This document shows, one piece after another, positions 1 through 8,675 of a stretch of 64,000 nucleotides of DNA (position 1 is the stretch's first letter; each line of letters starts with the position of its first letter). Under the pieces are notes generated by a model. It made no database searches. It was not told the origin of the DNA and saw only the letters and a list, made by a program, of their open reading frames with translations. Source of the DNA: Tuwongella immobilis (lineage in GTDB: Bacteria; Planctomycetota; Planctomycetia; Gemmatales; Gemmataceae). A program made the position numbers and the translations under genes. Location of the stretch: contig NZ_LR593887.1 of NCBI RefSeq assembly GCF_901538355.1, forward strand, positions 3,820,920-3,884,919. Reading direction: 5' to 3'.

Positions 1-404
1 GGGAACATCCTCACGGATTAAGTGATGATGAATTTGATGCACTCTTCACACCGGATCGCCCGATTCTGTTCGCATTTCATGGCTATCCCTGGTTGATTCA
101 TCGACTCACCTATCGTCGAAACAATCACCGAAATCTCCATGTGCGCGGCTATAAGGAAGAAGGAACCACCACGACGCCCTTTGATATGGTCGTCCTCAAC
201 GATATGGATCGATTTCACCTGGCCCAAGATGCGATTCGCTGGATCGGGACACTCGGCGAAGCAGGCGAAGCGGTGAAGGCGAAACTGCAAGCCAAACTCG
301 CGGAGCACCAAACGTATATTCGGGAATATGGCATCGATCTGCCCGAAATTCGCAATTGGAAATGGTCCGGTTGGGACGCGATTCGTGCGGAGAAACCAGA
401 ATGA
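1..404 (+). CDS. xfp: Phosphoketolase (C-terminal end, gene cut by window start)
   Basis: The reading frame is open from base 3 to the TGA at 402-404 and gives the last 133 residues of a xylulose-5-phosphate/fructose-6-phosphate phosphoketolase. This thiamine-diphosphate enzyme splits the ketose phosphate with inorganic phosphate into acetyl phosphate and an aldose phosphate in the cytoplasm. The visible part has the family's C-terminal hallmarks: [17 protein letters not shown], then [19 protein letters not shown], then [13 protein letters not shown] and a final IRNWKW. The stop codon overlaps the start of ackA by four bases (ATGA at 401-404), so the two genes are probably translationally coupled: the product acetyl phosphate is the substrate of the next enzyme. 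The N-terminal catalytic part lies outside the window. Confidence 0.93.
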   Translation, partial: EHPHGLSDDEFDALFTPDRPILFAFHGYPWLIHRLTYRRNNHRNLHVRGYKEEGTTTTPFDMVVLNDMDRFHLAQDAIRWIGTLGEAGEAVKAKLQAKLAEHQTYIREYGIDLPEIRNWKWSGWDAIRAEKPE

Positions 405-1582
405 CCGCGATTCTTACCATCAATAGCGGCTCATCCAGTCTGAAATTTGCCGAATTTCAGATTGGTCCGCCCCTGCACCGCTCCTGGCACGGGCAAATCT
501 CTCGAATCGGTCAGGGGAACGGGCAGATTCGGATCACGACGGAAACTGGCGACATCGTGACCGAAGAGTCGCACTCATTTGACCGGCAAGCCGATGCGTT
601 GACTTGGCTCTTCCAGTGGTGGAAAACACACACCGGGATGGACGCGCCCGCCGCAATCGGTCATCGTGTGGTGCATGGTGGCACGCAGTTTACGGAACCG
701 GAACGGGTAAGCCCGGATTTTCTGCAGGCATTGAAGACGCTCCAACCGTTGGCCCCGGATCATCTCCCACCAGAAATCCGGGCCATGGAGCTGATCGAAG
801 AGCAGCTTCCGAATGTTCCGCAGATCGCTTGTTTCGATACCGCGTTCCATCGCAGCATTCCCCCTGTCGCGCAACGCTTGCCACTGTTGCGGACACTCGC
901 CAAGGGAAATTTGCGTCGGTACGGATTTCATGGGCTGTCGTATGCCTATTTGCTGCAACAACTTCGGGAATTGGAACCGGAACTCGTCGCCGGTCGGTGG
1001 ATCTTCTGCCACCTGGGCAACGGCTCCAGTCTGGCGGCGGTGAAGGCTGGGCAATGCGTGGAAACCACCATGGGGATGACGCCGCTGGGTGGCCTGATGA
1101 TGGGCAGCCGCCCCGGCGAGATTGATCCAGGCGTGATCCTGCATTTGCTGCGAAGCGAACCTCTGGATCCCGATGGGCTGGCCGAGATTTTGCAGCATCA
1201 TTCCGGGCTGAAAGGGGTCTCAGGCATCAGTTCGGATATGGCCGAATTACTCGCGCTCGAAGCGACCGAAGCCCATGCTGCGGAAGCAGTTGCGTTGTTC
1301 GTGTACACGGCAAAGAAAGCGATTGGGGCACTCGCGGCCGTGCTTGACGGCATTGATGGCATCGTCTTCACCGGCGGAATTGGCGAGAATTCGCCAATCA
1401 TTCGGGAGCGAATTTTGGACGGCCTTGCCTACTTGGGTGTGATGCTGGATGCGACTCGGAATCATGGCCAAGCTGCGGTGCTGTCACCCGAAGGCCATCG
1501 CCCGGTGATTCGGCGGATCGTCGCCAACGAGGAAGCCATCATCGCCCAGCAAACCGCCGAGAAATTGGGACTGATCAGCTAA
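401..1582 (+). CDS. ackA: Acetate kinase
   Basis: A 393-residue acetate kinase, converting acetyl phosphate and ADP to acetate and ATP. Seen in the sequence: the N-terminal NSGSSSLKF loop (residues 8-16), HRVVHGG (88-94), the FDTAFH segment with the catalytic-type Asp146, RYGFHG (173-178), the phosphate-binding HLGNGSS (204-210), [10 protein letters not shown] around Arg237, and FTGGIGENS (323-331). The length fits the family (about 400). An in-frame ATG exists at 356, but the start at 401 overlaps the phosphoketolase stop codon and begins directly with the conserved [10 protein letters not shown] strand, so it is preferred. Together with the upstream gene it forms the ATP-yielding end of a phosphoketolase bypass. 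Confidence 0.96.
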   Translation: MTAILTINSGSSSLKFAEFQIGPPLHRSWHGQISRIGQGNGQIRITTETGDIVTEESHSFDRQADALTWLFQWWKTHTGMDAPAAIGHRVVHGGTQFTEPERVSPDFLQALKTLQPLAPDHLPPEIRAMELIEEQLPNVPQIACFDTAFHRSIPPVAQRLPLLRTLAKGNLRRYGFHGLSYAYLLQQLRELEPELVAGRWIFCHLGNGSSLAAVKAGQCVETTMGMTPLGGLMMGSRPGEIDPGVILHLLRSEPLDPDGLAEILQHHSGLKGVSGISSDMAELLALEATEAHAAEAVALFVYTAKKAIGALAAVLDGIDGIVFTGGIGENSPIIRERILDGLAYLGVMLDATRNHGQAAVLSPEGHRPVIRRIVANEEAIIAQQTAEKLGLIS

Positions 1583-1588
1583 CGGAAA

Positions 1589-1627
1589 GTCGCCCTCACT
1601 CGAATCGGATCCGCGAGTGAGGGCGAC
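1589..1627. terminator. Hairpin between ackA and the convergent sulfatase gene
   Basis: A perfect 14-bp inverted repeat (1589-1602 with 1614-1627) encloses an 11-base loop. It lies seven bases after the ackA stop and 39 bases before the end of the convergent sulfatase gene, so it could serve both strands. There is no long T-run on the plus side; on the minus side the stem is followed by TTTCC. Confidence 0.7.
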
Positions 1628-1666
1628 CGTTGGATGGTCGATTCTGAAAGGTGGCAAGGCGGGCGA

Positions 1667-3148
1667 TTATTTGCCTTCACGGACCCACTTCAAATTCATC
1701 TCGATATTGCGTTCGAGAATTTCTCGGTGCTTCGGGCCGGACTCCCGGCGATACACATCCATATCCGATTGATACCGTGACGGCGATTCGGGCTTGACGC
1801 CTTGATCGCCGGATTCGCGTTCCCAATCGCTGAGCAATTTCCGCATCGCCTGCAACTGCGCAGCGGATTTCGGATCGTCGGCCAAATTCGTGAGTTCTTC
1901 GGGATCGGCTTGCAAATCGTACAATTCTTCGCGCGGGCGAGTCGGTGCAAACAGCAATCGTTCGGTCAGTTCCGGCAGTTGGTTGGCCGCATGGAGTTCG
2001 CGGAGCCGCTTCACAATCGCCTTATCATCTTTGTAATGATTCGGCTGGAGATGCGGACGTTGATGCAGGTAATTCCGGATGTATTTCCAGCGATCCGTGC
2101 GGACACTTCGCAGATGTTCCATCGTTTCATCGCAGCGATCGCGTGCGGCAAACACGGCCGATTTCGGGGTGTAATCCGCCGCAAACCAGTTGCGCCCCTG
2201 CATCCACTTCGGAATGGCGATTCCGGCCAATCCCAACGATGTGGCAGCGAGGTCGATGTGCTCCACCAAGTCGGTGCGTACGCTTCCGGGCTTCAATCCC
2301 GGCCCACGAATCACCAACGGGACATGGATTCCTTGATCGTACAAAAACTGCTTGCCGCGCGCGTGGCTAATGCCGTGATCGGTGATGAAAATGATCACCG
2401 TTTGATCCAGAATTCCTTCGCGTTCCAAGCGAGAAATGAGCTGACCAACTTCGCGATCGGTGAATCGGCAGCAGTCCAGATAATCGGCCCAATCTTGGAG
2501 CAACACCGGATCGCGGGGGTAAACCGTCGGCAACGTCACCTGATTCGGGTCGGTATTGCTCCCAAATTCCTGGCGAATCCGCGCTTGCCAGGCGGGATTT
2601 GGCCCCTGCCCACGATACTTTCCGCCATGGAGTTGCACTTGCATGAAGAACGGTTGCCCCGGCTTGCGACCGGCCCAATCATTGCCATCGTAAATCGAGC
2701 GATCCCACTCGAAATTGTAATCGGTCTTGCCGAGTCGCTTACCAGCCGCGTTGAATCCGCCGATGCAGGTGTAATACCCCGCTTGTTGGAACAACTTCGG
2801 CACCGGCACCACGCCGTTTTGCAGTGTGATCGTCTCCACTCCTCGCCCGCTGCGGTGATGATGCGAGCCGATGGTGGTTTGGTAGCATCCGGTAATCAGT
2901 GCCGATCGACACGCGGAGCAAACGGGCGCGGTCACAAATGCCCGCTCAAACTTCACGCCTTCTTTCGCCAGTCGATCGACATTTGGCGTCGAAATCTGCT
3001 TTTCTCCGTAGCAGGAGAAATTCGCGGACATATCATCCACCACCACCCATACGATGTTCGGTCGCGGGGTGGGTGTGTCGGCAGCACGCAGTTGGCCGGC
3101 ACCAATCCAGCTCATCGCGATTGCCAGGAGGAATCCGAATCGGGTCAT
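1667..3148 (-). CDS. Secreted formylglycine-dependent sulfatase
   Basis: A 493-residue arylsulfatase-type enzyme that hydrolyses sulfate esters, probably on sulfated polysaccharides outside the cytoplasm. A signal peptide covers about residues 1-23. The metal-binding start of the alkaline-phosphatase fold is NIVWVVVDDM (31-40). The formylglycine motif is CSACR at 77-81, the C-x-A-x-R version of C-x-P/A-x-R, so Cys77 should be oxidised to formylglycine by a maturation enzyme not in this window. ITDHGISHARGKQ and RDRCDETMEHLRSVRTDRWKYI-type elements follow. AAGGA precedes the ATG. The substrate cannot be read from sequence; planctomycetes typically carry many such sulfatases. It lies downstream of the Cas6-like gene on the same strand with a 121-bp gap. 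Confidence 0.93.
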   Translation of the reverse strand: MTRFGFLLAIAMSWIGAGQLRAADTPTPRPNIVWVVVDDMSANFSCYGEKQISTPNVDRLAKEGVKFERAFVTAPVCSACRSALITGCYQTTIGSHHHRSGRGVETITLQNGVVPVPKLFQQAGYYTCIGGFNAAGKRLGKTDYNFEWDRSIYDGNDWAGRKPGQPFFMQVQLHGGKYRGQGPNPAWQARIRQEFGSNTDPNQVTLPTVYPRDPVLLQDWADYLDCCRFTDREVGQLISRLEREGILDQTVIIFITDHGISHARGKQFLYDQGIHVPLVIRGPGLKPGSVRTDLVEHIDLAATSLGLAGIAIPKWMQGRNWFAADYTPKSAVFAARDRCDETMEHLRSVRTDRWKYIRNYLHQRPHLQPNHYKDDKAIVKRLRELHAANQLPELTERLLFAPTRPREELYDLQADPEELTNLADDPKSAAQLQAMRKLLSDWERESGDQGVKPESPSRYQSDMDVYRRESGPKHREILERNIEMNLKWVREGK

Positions 3149-3269
3149 CAGGGAGTCCTTTCTCGGGAGAGACGAGCGACACCACGCGATTGATGCTCCG
3201 GGTAGTTCGGAGCGAATCTCGGCAGTTTACCCGAGGATTCGCCGGGATGTCAGTGGTCGCCGGGGAAAT

Positions 3270-4253
3270 TCACACGCGCTTCCAGCCGGGGGGATACTCA
3301 ACACGCCAGCCCCCCGCACCGGCGACGCGGTGCGTGCCGACATGAATTCGCCCGCCGACTTCGAGCCAATCGACCAATTCCGGCGCGATGGGGCCCAGCG
3401 TCGCCGTGCCCAAGATCCCTTCGACTTCCCAACGATTCCCCGTGCGATGCGACGATTTCACCTGCCGAAAAAGCGACCAATTCGCTTCCACTGTCGGCAC
3501 TTGCATCGCCGCCGATTTGAGCAGTGGGAAGGTCGACTGCGGCACCGGCTCGCCCAGATCGCGAGCCAGCATGCCGACCGTGCGAAGGGTGGCGCGTAGC
3601 AGATCGGCACAACTGGGATTCGTGAGCAATTGCCGATTGCGCTGATTCGCGTGGCTTCGCAGCACCAGCGGCGAGGTGAGATGAACGCGAACCCATGGAA
3701 TCGGCGGACGAGCGGGGTCGATTTCATCGGGCAAATGCATCGGAAAGAGTCGATCGGCGGGCGATTCGCCCTGGGGCAATTCGAGATTGAACAAGATGCG
3801 ATCGTCGCCCAACCCCAGCAATAAATCGCGTCCTCCGGCTTGGAGCGCGTCCCAGAATGCCTGCGAATGCTGGCTCGCGGTCATTCCCAGAAATCGCACT
3901 TGGATCGGCAGAATCTCGCCAATCACGGCTCGATCCGGTGCGGGAAAAGCCGGGGCGATGACCAATGGTCGGGCGCGATCCCGACTGCCGCGAAATTCGT
4001 CGGGGATCGGTTCGCCGTCGGGTTCAAACAGTTCGCCGAAGGCACAGCCGCCCATGAGCGGACATCCCCGGCAATTCCGCCACAGGGTATCTTGCAATGG
4101 GAGTGGTTGGCGACAGGTGGCCGCTCGCAGCCGGCCGCCTGCAAGTCCACGAATGGCAGGCCCGATCCAGGCATTCAGCCGCCCCGCTCGGGCGAATCGC
4201 AAGTGGCGAGTCGATTCCAGCATCCAGAATCGCGGCGTTTTCGACAGGGGCAT
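3270..4253 (-). CDS. Orphan Cas6-like RAMP protein (pre-crRNA endoribonuclease family)
   Basis: A 327-residue protein with the layout of the Cas6 RAMP family, whose members cleave CRISPR precursor RNA. The N-terminal half has the strand-helix start ending in GPAIRGLAGGRL, a cysteine cluster of the C-x2-CP-x4-CxFGxLFE kind (residues about 66-80), and the conserved segment around EILPIQVRFLG. The C-terminal half contains VRVHLTSPLVLRS, RQVKSSHRTGNRWEVEGILG, and the glycine-rich finish GGRIHVGTHRVAGAGGW, matching the family's LHVGK-x-T-x-FGLG-x-Y. No other cas gene and no CRISPR array was found in the window, so substrate and role are open. ATG at 4253 is used; an in-frame TTG at 4262 would add three residues. 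A divergent ECF sigma gene starts 216 bp away. The family call is fairly firm, the function is not. Confidence 0.72.
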   Translation of the reverse strand: MPLSKTPRFWMLESTRHLRFARAGRLNAWIGPAIRGLAGGRLRAATCRQPLPLQDTLWRNCRGCPLMGGCAFGELFEPDGEPIPDEFRGSRDRARPLVIAPAFPAPDRAVIGEILPIQVRFLGMTASQHSQAFWDALQAGGRDLLLGLGDDRILFNLELPQGESPADRLFPMHLPDEIDPARPPIPWVRVHLTSPLVLRSHANQRNRQLLTNPSCADLLRATLRTVGMLARDLGEPVPQSTFPLLKSAAMQVPTVEANWSLFRQVKSSHRTGNRWEVEGILGTATLGPIAPELVDWLEVGGRIHVGTHRVAGAGGWRVEYPPGWKRV

Positions 4254-4469
4254 ACGGTGCAATCCACGGAGAGGGATGATTCACAACGATCTAAAGTGCA
4301 TACGCCAATCGGGTGGATTTGTGACGGCTTTTTCAAATCGCCGCCGAACGGGGATCATTCCGTCTTCCGAACAGATTTTCCTGCACAAAACTGGAACAAT
4401 TCGGTAGATTGTCTTTCGGAAATCGCCAATGAAGGGAGAGGTTCCCTACGGAATCAAGCTGAGATAGCT

Positions 4470-5072
4470 ATGGACGATCAGCCGATTATCGATCCCAATC
4501 GCGATGCGACAGGGCCGCTGGATTCGGGAGCGGATACCTTATTCGCCGCGCTCTATGCCGATCTCCATCGTGTGGCCGTGGTGGTGCTGGATCGTGTGCC
4601 GAAGGGGCAATCCGTTTATCCAACGGATTTGATTCACGAAGCGTATGTTCGATTGTCGCGGCAACCCGATCATCAATGGGAATCCCGTGCGCACTTTTTG
4701 AACGCGGCGGCGCAGGCAATGCGCTGTTTCCTGACCGATCGCGCTCGTCGCCGACTGGCGGCCAAGCGAGGCGAAGGGAAAACAACACTACCACTGGATG
4801 ACCGACTGATTGTCCAAGCACCGGATGAGCAGTTGTTGGAAGTGCACGAAGCGTTGGCGCGATTGGAGCAGATTGACCCGCGAGCGGCGAAACTCGTGGA
4901 ATTGACCTATTTTTTGGGATTAACCCAACTGGAAGCCGCAGAAGTGTTGCAGATCAGCGATCGAACAGCGCGGCGGGACTTAATCTTCGCCCGCGCCTGG
5001 CTCGCGCAAGAAATCGGCATCGACACCAGTGGCCCCGCCTCGGGTGCCGCGGGAGGCTCCTCGGGCGGGTAA
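4470..5072 (+). CDS. ECF-type RNA polymerase sigma factor
   Basis: A 200-residue extracytoplasmic-function sigma factor of the Sigma70_ECF type common in planctomycetes. Region 2 reads from about residue 25 (FAALYADLHRVA) through PTDLIHEAYVRLSRQ and FLNAAAQAMRCFLTDRARRRLAAKRG; region 4 carries the helix-turn-helix LTQLEAAEVLQISDRTARRDLIFARAWL at about 150-180. The ATG at 4470 is chosen because region 2 begins just downstream and there is no homology-like sequence in the long upstream extension of the frame. It converges, with only a nine-base gap, on a Ser/Thr kinase gene. Such ECF/kinase neighbours have been described in planctomycetes and suggest that phosphorylation controls the sigma factor; that link is inference here. 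No anti-sigma gene is adjacent. Confidence 0.9.
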   Translation: MDDQPIIDPNRDATGPLDSGADTLFAALYADLHRVAVVVLDRVPKGQSVYPTDLIHEAYVRLSRQPDHQWESRAHFLNAAAQAMRCFLTDRARRRLAAKRGEGKTTLPLDDRLIVQAPDEQLLEVHEALARLEQIDPRAAKLVELTYFLGLTQLEAAEVLQISDRTARRDLIFARAWLAQEIGIDTSGPASGAAGGSSGG

Positions 5073-5081
5073 ACTCGCGAG

Positions 5082-7661
5082 TTATTGCGCTGGTTCCGCA
5101 CGCTGCATCCAGATGCGTTCCTGCGTCCGATCGCCCTTTACGCGGTAAATCTCGGCAAGAGTCCGCGCCGCCGTCAGCGCGTAAGGGTGCGACTCGCCCA
5201 CCTGCTTCGAGACGATCGCATGCACCGATTCCGCCGTTCGGATCGCCTCATCAAGATCCCCTTGAGATGCCATCGCAGCAGCGTATTTCAAGCGGAATAA
5301 CGCGGCATGCCAATCATTGGGCCCGTATTTTTCGTCGGCATATTCGATTGCTCGTTTCGCGCTATGAATCGCTTCGGGATAGCGTTTTTGCTTCAAATAC
5401 ATCGTCGCCAACCCTTCCGCAGCCAGTCCTCCGATCGGATTTTTCTTCCCGAATGCTTGATCGCCCACGGTCAGGGCATTCTGGTAGAGTCGTTCCGCTT
5501 CTGGAATCCGGTCCAAATCGAGGTACGATCGTGCCAAAATAATCGAGGTGCCCAGCGTTTCCGGATGTTGCGGCCCCAGAACATTTCGTCGAGCGGTCAA
5601 AACTTCCTCCAACACGCGCTGCGCGTCCCCGGGGCGCTTCAACACCGTGTACAATGTACCCAGATTGTGCCCCGCAGTGAGCGTATCCGGATTCGTCATC
5701 CCGTGCATGCGACGATAGCTTTCATACCCTTTGATCGCGTAGGCTTCCGCTTTCTTCGGTTGGTTCAGTTGGGCCAACATGGGGGCCGACATGACCAACG
5801 AGCGCGCAATCACCACATTCGGTTCCGGGGTGCCCGCTCGTTTGCACGTCTCGATCGCCTCTTCCAATAATCGCACGGATTCGGTCAACTGGCCCTGCCC
5901 GGCAAGGGCGTTCGCATACGCAAACTGGGATTCCGACACCATTTGCAGATCGCCAAGCGATTTCGCCGCAACTAAGGATTCTTCGGTGAACTGGCGCGCC
6001 TTGGGAAAATTGCGAACTTGCAGGTAGAATTCGCCCAACACCAATGCGGCGGTAAATCGTTCGCGTTCGTTCGACCATGTTTGTTGGGCTAACTCGTGGG
6101 CATGCAACAACAACGGCTCGGCCTGCTGATATTTCCCCGTGTTGGAATAGGTTCGCCCCAACAGCAGTTCGAGTCGGAAGCGCGTGCGAGGCGTTTCTCC
6201 GGAGATGGTTTGGAGCATTAACTCAATTTTCACTCCAATTCCGCTCAGTTTCTGCTGCACGGCTTGATCGCGCACATTGGCAAAAAATGCAGTTTCGCTC
6301 AGTAATTCCAAGGCTTTTTCGGCTTCTTGAGTCGCTTGCTGGGCCCGTTCTTTTTCTTTGACCGCGTCGTCACGCGCATCTTTCATTGCGTTCGCTGCCA
6401 GACGCGCATTCTCGCGTTCCTGACTGGCTTTGCGGAATCCCACCCAGGTCGACACAAACCCGACTAAAAAAGTCAAGAATACCATTACCCCGGAAAGCAC
6501 GATCACCCGATTGCGGCGAATCCATTTCAGCACCCGATTCCGCGGTGTCACGGGAATGGCTCGAATCGGTTCCATTGCCAGATGCCGCTCCAGGTCATCG
6601 GCAAATTCGGTGACGCTTTGATAGCGGGCATCCGGCTCATGCGCCAGGGCTTTTTCAAGAATCGCGTCCAGATCACCCGTCAACTCGCGTGCAGAAAACG
6701 GCAGCGAATCCCGATTTTCCGCCCGTGCGACCGATGCGGGGACAATCACCGATTCATGCACGATCCGCAATGCTTGCAGAATCCCTTTGCCACGCAGTTG
6801 ATCTGCAGGAATGGGGGTGCGGCCCGTCAGCAATTCGTACAGAATCGCCCCCAGGGAATAGACATCAGCCCGAGCATCGACAAGCATGGTTCCATCCGAT
6901 GCCTGTTCGGGGCTCATGTATTCCAGCGTGCCTAAAATTTGATGCACGCCGGTCAGCCCCATGACCGGGGCATCTTCGATCATTTTGGCGATGCCGAAGT
7001 CAATCACCTTGGGAATCGATTTTCCTTCAATTTCGGCAATCAGCAGATTGGCAGGTTTGAGATCGCGGTGAATCACGCCACGCGCATGCGCGTGCGCCAC
7101 CCCGCGCATGGCCGCGACCACCAAGCGAATTCGATCGGGAAGACTCAGTTGTCGGCTTCGGGCAAATTCGACAATGTTGGGGCCGTTGATGTATTCCATC
7201 ACGAAATACGGTCGCCCATCGTCGCTGGTGCCGGTTTCAAAGAGCATCGCAATGGAAACGTGATTTAACCGCGCCAGGCTGGCTCGCTCGCGGTGAAATC
7301 GAGCGAATCCTTCGGGGCTGACCAACCCGTCACGCAATCGTTTGATCGCCACAATTCGCGGGGTCGGCTCGGGATGCTCCGCCCGATAGACAATGCCCAT
7401 GCCTCCCTGCCCCAAGCGGTCCAGCACGCGATATTGGCCGATGAATTCCGGAGTCGGTTCGGTCGGAATCCCCTCGGCAATGCGCCATGCCGGCTCCAAA
7501 AACCCACTCGGCGAAGCGCGAAGGCATTCGGCCAATCGTTCCAATTGCTGCCGAACTTCGGGCGATTCGTGACTGACCTCGGGAATCGGTTCCCCGCGAC
7601 GGATCGCCTCTTCCGCCTGCACCAACCAATCTTTCATCTGTTCGAGCGGAAAAATCGACAT
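5082..7661 (-). CDS. Membrane Ser/Thr protein kinase with C-terminal TPR domain
   Basis: An 859-residue Hanks-type kinase. The kinase domain spans about residues 77-365: glycine loop GQGGMGIVY (84-92), ATP-binding VAIKR with Lys107, catalytic HRDLKPANLL (198-207, Asp200), DFG (221-223), activation segment GTLEYMSPEQ. It lacks an HRD Arg substitution or other loss, so it should be active. A single membrane segment (about 386-408) follows, then a charged coiled-coil stretch (about 411-450) and TPR repeats to the C-terminus (about 490-850), which would lie outside the cytoplasmic membrane and may sense or scaffold. GAGGTGA lies before the ATG. The gene converges on the ECF sigma factor gene; a regulatory partnership is plausible. 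Confidence 0.93.
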   Translation of the reverse strand: MSIFPLEQMKDWLVQAEEAIRRGEPIPEVSHESPEVRQQLERLAECLRASPSGFLEPAWRIAEGIPTEPTPEFIGQYRVLDRLGQGGMGIVYRAEHPEPTPRIVAIKRLRDGLVSPEGFARFHRERASLARLNHVSIAMLFETGTSDDGRPYFVMEYINGPNIVEFARSRQLSLPDRIRLVVAAMRGVAHAHARGVIHRDLKPANLLIAEIEGKSIPKVIDFGIAKMIEDAPVMGLTGVHQILGTLEYMSPEQASDGTMLVDARADVYSLGAILYELLTGRTPIPADQLRGKGILQALRIVHESVIVPASVARAENRDSLPFSARELTGDLDAILEKALAHEPDARYQSVTEFADDLERHLAMEPIRAIPVTPRNRVLKWIRRNRVIVLSGVMVFLTFLVGFVSTWVGFRKASQERENARLAANAMKDARDDAVKEKERAQQATQEAEKALELLSETAFFANVRDQAVQQKLSGIGVKIELMLQTISGETPRTRFRLELLLGRTYSNTGKYQQAEPLLLHAHELAQQTWSNERERFTAALVLGEFYLQVRNFPKARQFTEESLVAAKSLGDLQMVSESQFAYANALAGQGQLTESVRLLEEAIETCKRAGTPEPNVVIARSLVMSAPMLAQLNQPKKAEAYAIKGYESYRRMHGMTNPDTLTAGHNLGTLYTVLKRPGDAQRVLEEVLTARRNVLGPQHPETLGTSIILARSYLDLDRIPEAERLYQNALTVGDQAFGKKNPIGGLAAEGLATMYLKQKRYPEAIHSAKRAIEYADEKYGPNDWHAALFRLKYAAAMASQGDLDEAIRTAESVHAIVSKQVGESHPYALTAARTLAEIYRVKGDRTQERIWMQRAEPAQ

Positions 7662-7738
7662 GCGATCACCTCGGTGGCTCCCCGTGCCATGGCCGCCTCA
7701 ACCGTCCCGATCCAATCCATCAGCCCCATCGTCGCGGC

Positions 7739-8356
7739 TCAACTCCAATCGCACTGGGCTGCCGCTCCCCAACAGGCATACCATTGTGGAATGTACCGTT
7801 CCCAATTCGTTGGAGCGATGGGTAAATAGCCACTGGATTGGATTTTTCCCAGGAATTCCGCCGTGGTCAGGCAAGAGACCCCAAGTGCCTCCATCCACGC
7901 GATCGCTTCGTACCATTCCTGCCACGATTCGGTCCCCGAGGCATCCAGAACCGCCGTCACGGAATAGCCATCTTGCACCGCCGAGATTGCGACCGCCTGC
8001 AAGATCGTCTCGACCGGCATCCCCGCCAGAATGAGGTGGCGCCGCTGGGTTCGCCGAATCGCCCGCTGAAACGCTGGTGTCCGCCAGGGATTCCACTGAT
8101 TGCGCAAAATCGGCGAAATTTTGGGATAGCGGCCCCGCAACTCGCCACACCATTCCGCCTCTTGGAGCGGTGTTTGCGCCAGACTCACGACAACCGGCAT
8201 GTGCAAATGCTCCGCCGCCTCCAGGAGTTGGAGTGCATTGGCACACAACTGCTGAAAGGAACAATCGAGCCAATTCAACTCCCGGTGCCGATCGTGATAA
8301 TCCAACAGCACCAACGTCGAATGAACCATCGCATCGCGGATCGGACTCCAAGGCAT
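7739..8356 (-). CDS. Isochorismatase-like hydrolase homologue lacking the catalytic cysteine
   Basis: A 205-residue protein with the alpha/beta fold of the isochorismatase-like cysteine hydrolases (nicotinamidase, YcaC). The N-terminal strand STLVLLDYHDRHRELNW supplies the usual Asp, and LPVVVSLAQT-type and RRHLILAGMPVETILQAVAISAVQDGY segments follow. In active members the latter motif is G-x3-(E/H)-x-C-V; here an Ile stands where the nucleophilic Cys is expected (about residue 119). The product is therefore likely inactive as a hydrolase or uses other chemistry. A strong AGGGAGGGGG-like ribosome site precedes ATG 8356. It is followed 77 bp later by the kinase gene on the same strand. It is intact, so it is not treated as a pseudogene. 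Confidence 0.7.
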   Translation of the reverse strand: MPWSPIRDAMVHSTLVLLDYHDRHRELNWLDCSFQQLCANALQLLEAAEHLHMPVVVSLAQTPLQEAEWCGELRGRYPKISPILRNQWNPWRTPAFQRAIRRTQRRHLILAGMPVETILQAVAISAVQDGYSVTAVLDASGTESWQEWYEAIAWMEALGVSCLTTAEFLGKIQSSGYLPIAPTNWERYIPQWYACWGAAAQCDWS

Positions 8357-8675
8357 GCCTCCCCCTCCCTTCGTCGAATTCGCATCGGGCCGAGCGTCGC
8401 TGTCATCCGTTCATCCCCGCGCATCGGTGGCGTGACGAACCTTGATTGGATCGCGATCGGCATCAGTCATGGATTGATTCAGAAGCCGAACCACAATGGG
8501 CCGTGGCGGATGGGGATCAGACGGGATTGCGCATCGGGCATGGGACTGATCCTCGTGGGAATCGTCGGAATCACCGCCATAGTCTCGGCAGAACTGGGCA
8601 ATCGGCACTTCTTGCTGGTGATTACGCGACTCCCACAAGCGGCAGGACACAAACTGGGCCAAATCATGGGCACGT
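8357..8675. other. 319-bp gap with no supported gene
   Basis: Several frames are open here on both strands, but none has a convincing ribosome site or recognisable motif. A plus-strand frame encodes a short hydrophobic stretch (near 8540-8590) that could be chance. Its position between two minus-strand genes suggests promoter and leader sequence for the downstream isochorismatase-like gene. Confidence 0.4.

Noticed and set aside
4319-4338. TTGTGA...TTTCAAA resembling a Rex operator
   Set aside because: The second half-site does not match TTCACAA and the spacing is off by one; not supported.
7739-8356. Pseudogene call for the isochorismatase homologue
   Set aside because: The frame is intact with a strong ribosome site; only the catalytic residue is changed.
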